Positions 1 through 5,095 of a stretch of DNA of 6,620 bases are shown here, one piece after another. The stretch comes from JAKPCT01 sp029553165 (lineage in GTDB: Bacteria > Bacillota > UBA4882 > UBA8346). A program made the translations under genes and the position numbers. The stretch's first letter is position 1; each line of letters opens with the position of its first letter. Under the pieces are notes generated by a model, which was given only the letters and a program-made list of their open reading frames with translations, searched no databases and had not been told where the DNA came from. The DNA lies in assembly GCA_035359995.1 (NCBI GenBank), contig DAORZT010000090.1, forward strand, positions 1-6,620. Direction: 5' to 3'.

Positions 1-6
1 CTCCTT
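1..6 (-). promoter_or_regulatory. Ribosome binding site of the riboswitch-controlled gene lying beyond the left edge
   Basis: Read on the minus strand, the last bases of the window are AAGGAG, a good Shine-Dalgarno sequence. It follows directly after the riboswitch, the terminator and its U-run. The start codon should therefore lie within about 10 bases beyond base 1. The gene is most likely for thiamine synthesis or uptake, inferred only from the riboswitch. Confidence 0.7.
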
Positions 7-10
7 ATAA

Positions 11-48
11 TTAAAATAAAAAAAGCTTCTTGTTAAAAAGAGGCTTTT
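11..48 (-). terminator. Intrinsic terminator (attenuator) downstream of the TPP riboswitch
   Basis: On the minus strand an 11-base arm at 48..38 (AAAAGCCTCTT) pairs with the arm at 31..21 (AAGAAGCTTTT) around a 6-base loop. There is a single C-A mismatch in the middle. A run of seven Ts (24..18) and further T-rich sequence follow. Its position between the riboswitch and the ribosome binding site is that of a transcription attenuator. The 5' arm contains AGCCTC, exactly complementary to GAGGCT in the riboswitch core at 118..113, giving a plausible mutually exclusive antiterminator. Confidence 0.75.
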
Positions 49-60
49 CAAGATTAATCA

Positions 61-140
61 CTTATTTCCCTCCACTGGCATTACCCAGATCAGGTTCTAA
101 GGGTATAATCTCAGCCTCGGTTTGACCCGAAGCACCCCTT
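61..140 (-). promoter_or_regulatory. TPP riboswitch (THI box)
   Basis: The minus strand carries the conserved THI-box blocks in order. These are GGGGTGC (138..132), a small P3 hairpin (CTTCGG pairing with CCGAGG), GGCTGAGA with the CTGAGA core at 114..109, ACCC, then ACCTGATCTGG (95..85), TAATGCCAG (83..75) and AGGGAA closing P1. These blocks form the two arms that bind the pyrimidine and the pyrophosphate of thiamine pyrophosphate. TPP binding normally switches expression off; here the terminator immediately downstream points to control by premature transcription termination. The regulated gene starts beyond the left edge. Confidence 0.95.
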
Positions 141-188
141 TTTAAAATAGATAACCATCTAAATTGTATCAGATCTGATTTCTTTATG

Positions 189-217
189 AGAATAGCATAA
201 TCAATAAATAATGTCAA
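189..217 (-). promoter_or_regulatory. SigA-type promoter of the TPP riboswitch transcript
   Basis: On the minus strand a perfect -35 box TTGACA (217..212) is followed by exactly 17 bases and the -10 box TATTCT (194..189). The predicted transcription start is near 182, about 40 bases before the riboswitch core. The promoter sits immediately after the stop codon of the histidine kinase gene, so the thiamine-related unit can be transcribed independently of that gene. Confidence 0.85.
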
Positions 218-228
218 ATCTATTAAGT

Positions 229-2346
229 TTAAGATATTTTACATTGGGAGTCCGCTTGTAAAACTTGATATAAAGTCTGACTTAATTCTTCAATTTTGTA
301 TGGTTTGGCAACGACTCCTGAAAACCCATACTTTTGATACTCGGCCATCACCGGATTATTCGAATAGCCACTAGATACAATAACTTTAATATTCGGTTCT
401 ATACTGATCAGTTTTTCCATCGTACTTTTCCCACCCATTCCCCCCGGAACAGTCAAGTCCATAATAATCGCATCAAATGGTTTACCAGCTTGTTTCGAAT
501 CCATAAAATACTGTAATACTTCATTACCGTCTTTGGCATATTCGACTTCATACCCAAGTACACTTAACATCTCCCCGGCAACCTCTCTCACCATATCATC
601 ATCATCCATAATTAAAATCTTCCCCTGTCCTTTCTGAATCAACTGGCTCTTAGGTAAATAATCTACATCGTGTTTTTCTGAAGCCGGTAATATGATTGCA
701 AACGTAGTCCCCCGACCCAATTCAGAATTAACCTCAATATATCCATCGTGTTTTTTGATGATTGAATATGAAGTCGCTAATCCCAAACCACTGCCATTTT
801 CCTTTGTCGTAAAGTAGGGATCAAAGATCAATGGCAGATGTTCCTCCGCTATCCCAACGCCCTGGTCTTCAATGATAATCTTCACATACTTCCCTTTAGG
901 AATTGCCGCGTCTTCATTTTCAATCACCATATTCTCTGCTGACACAAAGATCAGTCCCCCGTCAGGCATTGCCTGATAGGCATTGATTATCAAATTATTG
1001 ATTACCTGACTCATTTGCCCGGGATCAACTTCAGCCGACCACAGATCTTCCCGGATTGACAATTTACATTTGACGTTTGATCCCCTTAAAGTGAAATCAA
1101 CCGTAGCCTGGATTAACTCGGCGATTGATGCGGTCTTCTTTATCGGAGCGCCGCCTTTTGAAAATGTTAGTAATTGGCGGGTAAGTCCTGTCGCTCTATT
1201 TACCGCTTCTTCGATCCCCTCTAAATACTTTGTTACATCCTTCCCATTGGTTAACATCATCTTTGCCAATTGAGTATTGGCTAAAACACCTGCTAATATG
1301 TTATTGAAATCATGGGCAATACCACCCGCCAGCAATCCTATTGATTCCAATTTTTGTGTTTTTAACATCTCTTCTTCATTTTTTCGACGTTCTGAAATAT
1401 CTCTAAAAACCAAAACCACCCCGATGATTCGTCCGTCAGTATTGCGAATCGGAGCTCCATTGCTGGAAATATAACGTTCATGACCATCTTTGGAGACTAA
1501 AACCGTATTCTTAGTTAATCCAACACTTTCACCAGATTCCAAAACTCTTTCTACCGGATTCAAGCAAGGTTTATTGTTACTATTAACGAACTTAAAAACC
1601 GCAGTCAACGGCTTGCCAAGTGATTCTTCATGTTTCCATCCCGTTAGCCGTTCAGCAACTGGATTGATCAGGACAATTCTCCCGATGATATCGGTAGCAA
1701 TAACCCCATCACCAATCGAACGTAAGGTTACTGCTAAACGTTCTTTTTGGGCAGCCAAATCCTGCTCCGCTTTCTTACGCTCTGTAATATTCCGGGCGAT
1801 CCCGATCAATTCGAAAGTTTCTTTACCGTAATCTGGCAAGGTCAACGTCACTTCACAAATAAAATTGTCAATAACGATCGATAACAATTGCACTTCAAAT
1901 TTAACCGAGCGTTTTTCACTAAGGATCTTATCTAGCAACTCTTGCACTTTAGCTCGTTCAGCAGCAGCAATTAAATCAACAAAAGCTTTCCCTAACCATT
2001 CCTCTCTGCTAAATCCAGTCGCCTCTTCAAAAGCTTTGTTTAAAGAGGTAATTATTCCATTGGGAGCAATCGTAAAAATGATATCGAGAGTTGCTTCAAA
2101 TAAATCATGATAACGTTCCTTACTAATCAACAGCGCTAGCTCTGTTTTACTGCTTTTTTTAAAAAATTGAAAGATCAGAAAACCATACATCAAAACAAAC
2201 AATAACGATCTTATAATAACAAAAGTTTTTTTATCTGATAAAAGATTTTGATCTGCAGTTAAAAAATCGACTACTATCTCAATAATCAAATAAGCAATAA
2301 ATAAAAATAACAACGTATTAACTAATTTACGTTTTTGATAGTGCAT
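229..2346 (-). CDS. Membrane-anchored hybrid histidine kinase, PAS-PAS-HisKA-HATPase-REC
   Basis: This is a 705-residue sensor kinase of the two-component family. Numbering is from the ATG at 2346, chosen because GGAGGGG lies just upstream; the in-frame ATG at 2385 has no such site. Two hydrophobic segments (about residues 8-29 and 41-63) form a hairpin with almost no external loop, so sensing is probably cytoplasmic or within the membrane. PAS domains follow at about 77-190 and 198-322, each ending in a PAC-like RNITERK or RDISERR. The phosphoacceptor His345 lies in GGIAHDFNN. The ATPase shows N-box Asn450/451/455, G1 DQGVG (494-498), F-box FDPYFTTK (508-515) and G2 GSGLG (518-522). The C-terminal receiver has Asp581/582, phosphoacceptor Asp630, Ser658 and Lys681, so all key residues are present. 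No separate response regulator or output gene is adjacent, so signal and target are unknown. No clear terminator follows the stop codon. Confidence 0.93.
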   Translation of the reverse strand: MHYQKRKLVNTLLFLFIAYLIIEIVVDFLTADQNLLSDKKTFVIIRSLLFVLMYGFLIFQFFKKSSKTELALLISKERYHDLFEATLDIIFTIAPNGIITSLNKAFEEATGFSREEWLGKAFVDLIAAAERAKVQELLDKILSEKRSVKFEVQLLSIVIDNFICEVTLTLPDYGKETFELIGIARNITERKKAEQDLAAQKERLAVTLRSIGDGVIATDIIGRIVLINPVAERLTGWKHEESLGKPLTAVFKFVNSNNKPCLNPVERVLESGESVGLTKNTVLVSKDGHERYISSNGAPIRNTDGRIIGVVLVFRDISERRKNEEEMLKTQKLESIGLLAGGIAHDFNNILAGVLANTQLAKMMLTNGKDVTKYLEGIEEAVNRATGLTRQLLTFSKGGAPIKKTASIAELIQATVDFTLRGSNVKCKLSIREDLWSAEVDPGQMSQVINNLIINAYQAMPDGGLIFVSAENMVIENEDAAIPKGKYVKIIIEDQGVGIAEEHLPLIFDPYFTTKENGSGLGLATSYSIIKKHDGYIEVNSELGRGTTFAIILPASEKHDVDYLPKSQLIQKGQGKILIMDDDDMVREVAGEMLSVLGYEVEYAKDGNEVLQYFMDSKQAGKPFDAIIMDLTVPGGMGGKSTMEKLISIEPNIKVIVSSGYSNNPVMAEYQKYGFSGVVAKPYKIEELSQTLYQVLQADSQCKIS

Positions 2347-2348
2347 GT

Positions 2349-2355
2349 CCCCTCC
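2349..2355 (-). promoter_or_regulatory. Ribosome binding site deciding the histidine kinase start
   Basis: GGAGGGG on the minus strand ends 2 bases before the ATG at 2346, so its GGAGG core ends 4 bases before it. The upstream in-frame ATG at 2385 is preceded by AT-rich sequence with no Shine-Dalgarno match. The 13 residues between the two starts also show no conserved feature. This favours the shorter protein. Confidence 0.7.
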
Positions 2356-2385
2356 AACCCGGTAGTCGTAAAAAGCAGACTTCAT

Positions 2386-2574
2386 TAGTTAATATTTCTA
2401 TCAGAACCGTTTTTTTACCTTCTTTTTTAGTTAACTTGTTAATATTCTTATCCATTTTTTTAAAAGTTTGATTATTAATCATTCAAGTTAAAACAGACAA
2501 TTTATTAAATAAAAAAGGTTACACTTCAGAAATAGTATGACCAATTAAAAATCGGTTTCCTTCTTCAATCATAC
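2386..2574. other. AT-rich spacer between the DinB-DUF3795 and kinase genes, with weak inverted repeats
   Basis: This spacer is strongly AT-rich. An imperfect nested hairpin lies at its right end: AGTATGA (2534-2540) pairs with TCATACT (2569-2575), enclosing ACCAAT/ATCGGT (2540-2545 and 2551-2556). It has no proper U-run, so it is only a weak terminator candidate for the cysteine-rich protein gene. A 13-bp palindrome TGATTATTAATCA lies at 2469-2481 and could be an operator or chance in AT-rich DNA. I find no consensus promoter for the kinase; TTGTCT (2500..2495) with TAATAA 17 bases on is the nearest and is poor. Confidence 0.3.
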
Positions 2575-3645
2575 TTAGTTCCCAGAGTTCATTTCATGCT
2601 CCAGTATCTTCAATCCTTCAGATACGTCCTGCCCCAGAATCTCCTGCGTCTTGGTAAAATCAAATCTCTCATGAAGTTTGTCATGTACCTTAAGAAAAGC
2701 CTGCTTGCCATACTTCCGGATAAACATCGCCTGCGCCTTGGCTGCAGCTGCCCCATCATTATCCGGTCTGTAGAAACCTTTTGTACAACCTTCAAGCTCC
2801 GAACATTCATAGCATCCGTCTATCTTCTTTTCCTGACAGCAAACCACGTTTGGACATTTTCGGTCTTCGTATAATGTTGCAAAGGAACAGACATTATATT
2901 CGGTCCTGCAAGAGCCACACCACTCACTTAAGAAGCAATGATTGCAAGAGAAACCGCAGTAGGCTACCGGATCCACACCCTTACGGGCATTTTGGCACAA
3001 CTTATTTTTAATCCGCTGCATTGCCTCAACATGCATGATCCAATGCCTGCTAAACGGCATTTTAATCAGGCCACGAACATCCTTATTGCACCAATAATCG
3101 ATCAGCCAGACGGCATTCTCATCCGGACTGACACAACCGGATTTAATAAGCCTTTCTTTATTCGCATCCGAAAACCCCGTCTTCAGCTGTGAATATTCCA
3201 GTCCAGTAAGGAATGTATTGGTAGAAAGCATCACTTCTGTGGCATATTCAGATAAAGCTTTTACATTAAGTTTCTTCGAAAACTCAGCAATCTCCGGTCC
3301 CTGCAACTCATTACCGGTAGTTATAATTGGGGCGCCAATTTTCTTCTGATAATCACCGGTCACTAATATCTGTTCATCTTTGGCAATCAAAGTATGCATT
3401 ACAATATCCTCAATTCGAAAGATATGCCAGACAGAATAGGCAAGTGTCTTACTGTGATAACCCTTTGCTTTTGCAAACGGCATCTGATAAAATGCTTGGT
3501 CAGGATACCCGTTCACAATTTGGGTAATCTGCTCAAACAGGTCTTTGCGGAGTTCCAGGAGGAGTTCAATTCCATCCTTATATGTAGCTTCTTTCCCAAG
3601 TAAAATTTGGACACGTTTATTCTTCTCCGACCATTCAGCATTCAT
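2575..3645 (-). CDS. DinB-like four-helix domain fused to a cysteine-rich DUF3795-type domain
   Basis: The protein has 356 residues. The N-terminal part (about 1-215) resembles the DinB/YfiT fold. It has VWHIFRIED around His74 and SRHWIMHVE with His201 and His205, fitting the usual histidine triad that binds a metal ion; this assignment rests on motif spacing. The C-terminal part begins with VAYCGFSCNHC and carries twelve cysteines between 230 and 287 (230, 234, 237, 243, 246, 253, 264, 269, 270, 278, 281, 287), matching the DUF3795 pattern and probably binding zinc or an iron-sulfur cluster. No signal peptide or membrane segment is visible, so it is probably cytoplasmic. DinB-like proteins include thiol transferases and hydrolases, but the activity here is unknown. 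The ATG at 3645 is preceded by AAGGAGG about 11 bases upstream. It is divergent from the next gene on the right. Confidence 0.85.
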   Translation of the reverse strand: MNAEWSEKNKRVQILLGKEATYKDGIELLLELRKDLFEQITQIVNGYPDQAFYQMPFAKAKGYHSKTLAYSVWHIFRIEDIVMHTLIAKDEQILVTGDYQKKIGAPIITTGNELQGPEIAEFSKKLNVKALSEYATEVMLSTNTFLTGLEYSQLKTGFSDANKERLIKSGCVSPDENAVWLIDYWCNKDVRGLIKMPFSRHWIMHVEAMQRIKNKLCQNARKGVDPVAYCGFSCNHCFLSEWCGSCRTEYNVCSFATLYEDRKCPNVVCCQEKKIDGCYECSELEGCTKGFYRPDNDGAAAAKAQAMFIRKYGKQAFLKVHDKLHERFDFTKTQEILGQDVSEGLKILEHEMNSGN

Positions 3646-3696
3646 TGGTTAAATAGCCTCCTTCATTTTCTCCAATCAATTGAACTTCAAAAGAGT

Positions 3697-3714
3697 GAAC
3701 CGTCCCTGAATTTA
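3697..3714 (+). repeat. Short interspersed repeat, copy A
   Basis: The sequence GAACCGTCCCTGAATTTA lies between two divergent genes. Its first 12 bases occur as an exact inverted copy at 4282-4293, on the far side of the neighbouring gene. A diverged direct copy lies at 5051-5066. It also overlaps the expected -35 region of the plus-strand promoter. The origin is unknown and no transposase is present in the window. Confidence 0.6.
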
Positions 3715-3720
3715 TTGTTG

Positions 3721-3726
3721 TATAAT
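3721..3726 (+). promoter_or_regulatory. -10 box for the lipoprotein-like gene
   Basis: A perfect TATAAT lies 53 bases before the start codon of the plus-strand gene. No good -35 is present at 16-18 bases. GTGAAC at 3695-3700 is nearest, 20 bases away, and overlaps the interspersed repeat. The -10 is convincing by sequence, but the promoter as a whole is only moderately supported. Confidence 0.45.
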
Positions 3727-3779
3727 ATTAATAAATACATAAATCTAGCCATAAACTTCCTGGAGGTGTGTCGGTGTAA

Positions 3780-4265
3780 ATGAAGTTTAAGTTTATCTTG
3801 GTTATTATATTAGTACCGATTCTGATCGCTATCCTTACTACTTCATGTTTTTATAGAGATGTCAAAATCAAAGTCGTAACTGAAATTAATCCTGCCCAGG
3901 TTAAGAACATTCAAGAAGAATTCGGATTTGTATTACCGGAAAACTCTGCAATTATTCAATGCCGATTAGGATTACCAAGGGATTGGCCTTTTTCGGTGGC
4001 TATTGCCGGTATTACAGATATAGAAGAATTTATTCAGAATAATCTATATTTCAAAGTAGAAAAATCTCATAAAATACAACATTTCGCCTATGATAATGCC
4101 GAATGCACACAACCGGATCAGATGATTACGGCAGATTATTACTTAGGCTTCTACAACGGAAGTAAAAGAGAGATCTACATATATGAAACCGTGAAAGGTA
4201 TGATTGTCGAAATTGAAAAAGAAGGAGTTGTTGCTAAGGATTTACTGAAAATGTTTGGTGAATAA
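3780..4265 (+). CDS. Exported or lipoprotein-like protein of unknown function
   Basis: The protein has 161 residues. It starts with MKFKF followed by a hydrophobic stretch at about 5-22 and a cysteine at 23 in the context LTTSC. This resembles a lipoprotein signal peptide, but the lipobox is imperfect: Thr instead of a hydrophobic residue at -3. It could also be an N-terminal membrane anchor. The remaining roughly 138 residues are soluble, mixed alpha/beta in character, with cysteines at 61 and 109, and I do not recognise a family. The ATG at 3780 follows an in-frame stop codon directly, so no earlier start is possible. GGAGG lies 13 bases upstream, slightly far. It is divergent from the DinB-DUF3795 gene and converges on the broken HAD gene, so it stands alone. 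Repeat copies flank it on both sides in opposite orientation. Confidence 0.75.
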   Translation: MKFKFILVIILVPILIAILTTSCFYRDVKIKVVTEINPAQVKNIQEEFGFVLPENSAIIQCRLGLPRDWPFSVAIAGITDIEEFIQNNLYFKVEKSHKIQHFAYDNAECTQPDQMITADYYLGFYNGSKREIYIYETVKGMIVEIEKEGVVAKDLLKMFGE

Positions 4266-4281
4266 GGAAAAATAGGGAAAA

Positions 4282-4302
4282 CAGGGACGGTTCTTGAATT
4301 TA
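4282..4302 (-). repeat. Short interspersed repeat, copy B (inverted relative to copy A)
   Basis: CAGGGACGGTTC at 4282-4293 is the exact reverse complement of bases 3697-3708. It is followed by TTGAATTTA, and copy A is likewise followed by GAATTTA. It lies in the short gap between convergent genes and ends in the stop codon of the HAD remnant. TAGGG (4273-4277) and CCCTA (4303-4307) flank it and could form a weak stem, but there is no U-run, so I do not call a terminator. Confidence 0.6.
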
Positions 4303-4657
4303 CCCTAACTCTTTAATTTTCTTAATTCGCTTTGCTTCATTCAACACTCTAATATCCCATTCATGATCGTCTTTTGAGATTAGCAACACATTAAAACCAA
4401 ACTGAATTCCATTCTGTTTCACGGACAGATCATCATCAATATGCAGATCAATCCCAAACTTTGAGGGGACTTCTTTCGGATGTTGTATAAACACAAATTT
4501 CATAACCTAAAGATCTTAATTCCTCACACAGTTGTCTTATTCCCCGTCGCAGCTTTTCCTTAAAGAATAAAACCTTTATGGTCCGAAGCGGCTCTTCATA
4601 AACCGCATCCTTGTCAGTCAATATTAATGTATCATCTAAATCAAAGGGAATTTTCAT
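4300..4657 (-). pseudogene. HAD-superfamily phosphatase remnant, frameshifted and probably internally deleted
   Basis: Two overlapping minus-strand frames carry parts of one HAD-type hydrolase. The first (ATG at 4657 to a stop at 4448, 69 residues, AGAGG upstream) begins MKIPFDLDDTL, which is HAD motif I with both aspartates. It continues to YTTSERS, motif II with its Thr/Ser. The second frame, ending at 4300, supplies PSKFGIDLHIDDD, motif IV, and the C-terminal tail. The switch fits at CCCC (4468..4465): removing one C joins the parts into a 118-residue reading with SERSPSKFGIDLH at the junction. Even when joined, motif II is only about 17 residues before motif IV. Relatives I recall have several dozen residues there, so a deletion is likely as well as the shift. 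The gene follows the 95-aa gene by 23 bases, probably in one transcript. A sequencing error or a shortened working enzyme remains possible. Confidence 0.75.
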
Positions 4658-4680
4658 GTAAGCCTCTCTCAAACCAAGTA

Positions 4681-4968
4681 TTAAGTCAGTACTTTCTCTC
4701 TTAACTCAAGCTGTTCACTGGTATTCTCTTCGTTCTTGTCAGAAAAAAGAAAACGTGTCGATTGGATACCCTGCCCATATAATAATCTTGCAAGTTCGTC
4801 CAATTGATTGGTTCCAAAAAAATTATATTCCTCCTTTGTAATCTCATAGTATCTGTTGTACCAAGCAATCCATGGAACAACACATACCAATACATATTTA
4901 TCTATACCCGGAATATAACCTACACTGTAACATTTTTCAGAACGGACCTTTTCCATCTCCAGTTTCAC
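4681..4968 (-). CDS. Small conserved-looking protein of unknown function
   Basis: The protein has 95 residues and I do not recognise it. The start is GTG at 4968, chosen because GAGG lies 7 bases upstream; the in-frame ATG four codons later has GGAG directly abutting it, too close. The sequence is hydrophobic and aromatic in the middle (VLVCVVPWIAWYNRYYEIT, about 26-44) and acidic and polar at the C-terminus. The middle stretch is too interrupted by charged and Tyr/Trp residues to be a confident membrane helix. It has cysteines at 13 and 29 and no signal peptide. It is the first gene of a probable two-gene unit with the HAD remnant 23 bases downstream, and it has its own promoter. That pairing suggests the two once worked together, but no function can be assigned. 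Confidence 0.65.
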   Translation of the reverse strand: MKLEMEKVRSEKCYSVGYIPGIDKYVLVCVVPWIAWYNRYYEITKEEYNFFGTNQLDELARLLYGQGIQSTRFLFSDKNEENTSEQLELREKVLT

Positions 4969-5003
4969 AAAGTCACCTCATATGTTTCATTTATTTTCTT
5001 ATT

Positions 5004-5033
5004 ATAATAGAACTTCACATAAATAAAATTCAA
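5004..5033 (-). promoter_or_regulatory. SigA-type promoter of the 95-aa gene and HAD remnant
   Basis: On the minus strand, TTGAAT (5033..5028) is followed by 18 bases and TATTAT (5009..5004). An overlapping perfect TATAAT lies at 5006..5001, but with a longer spacer of 21 bases. The start of transcription would be roughly 30 bases before the GTG. The promoter lies after the proA terminator, so this unit is separated from proA. Confidence 0.6.
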
Positions 5034-5050
5034 ATACTTCAGTGGTCTCA

Positions 5051-5066
5051 AACCGTCCTAAATTTA
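5051..5066 (+). repeat. Short interspersed repeat, copy C (diverged)
   Basis: AACCGTCCTAAATTTA aligns with AACCGTCCCTGAATTTA of copy A (3698-3714) with one gap and one substitution, in the same orientation. It lies between the proA terminator and the promoter of the 95-aa gene. Confidence 0.5.
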
Positions 5067-5068
5067 CC

Positions 5069-5091
5069 AAAAAAGGACCATTTGGTCCTTT
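5069..5091 (-). terminator. Intrinsic terminator of proA
   Basis: On the minus strand a perfect 9-bp stem, AAAGGACCA (5091..5083) with TGGTCCTTT (5080..5072) around a 2-base gap (in practice 8 bp with a 4-base loop), is followed by six Ts (5074..5069, overlapping the stem end). It begins 4 bases after the proA stop codon. It should end the proA transcript efficiently. Confidence 0.92.
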
Positions 5092-5095
5092 CATT

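Noticed and set aside
1490..1831. A 113-codon plus-strand open frame inside the kinase gene
   Set aside because: It lies opposite a kinase with fully recognisable PAS domains, has no ribosome binding site or recognisable product, and is a shadow frame. The other plus-strand frames opposite the kinase, the DUF3795 gene and proA are the same.
2347..2385. Longer kinase start at the ATG at 2385
   Set aside because: No Shine-Dalgarno sequence precedes it, whereas GGAGGGG stands in front of the ATG at 2346.
2404..2410. GAACCGT as a fourth copy of the interspersed repeat
   Set aside because: Only seven bases match and the flanking AATTTA is missing, so it may be chance.
2534..2575. Nested hairpin after the DUF3795 gene as a terminator
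   Set aside because: The stem is imperfect, AT-rich and lacks a U-run; it is recorded only within the spacer entry.
3697..4293. A complete insertion sequence or MITE bounded by the 12-bp inverted repeat
   Set aside because: There is no transposase, no visible target-site duplication, and the enclosed gene is larger than a typical MITE; the third copy is not paired.
4658..4672. TTG at 4672 as the start of the HAD remnant
   Set aside because: The ATG at 4657 has AGAGG at proper spacing and places motif I at the usual position near the N-terminus.
3697..5066. A new defence or toxin-antitoxin system in the accessory stretch
   Set aside because: No toxin, nuclease, reverse transcriptase or antitoxin motif is visible in the lipoprotein-like, 95-aa or HAD sequences.
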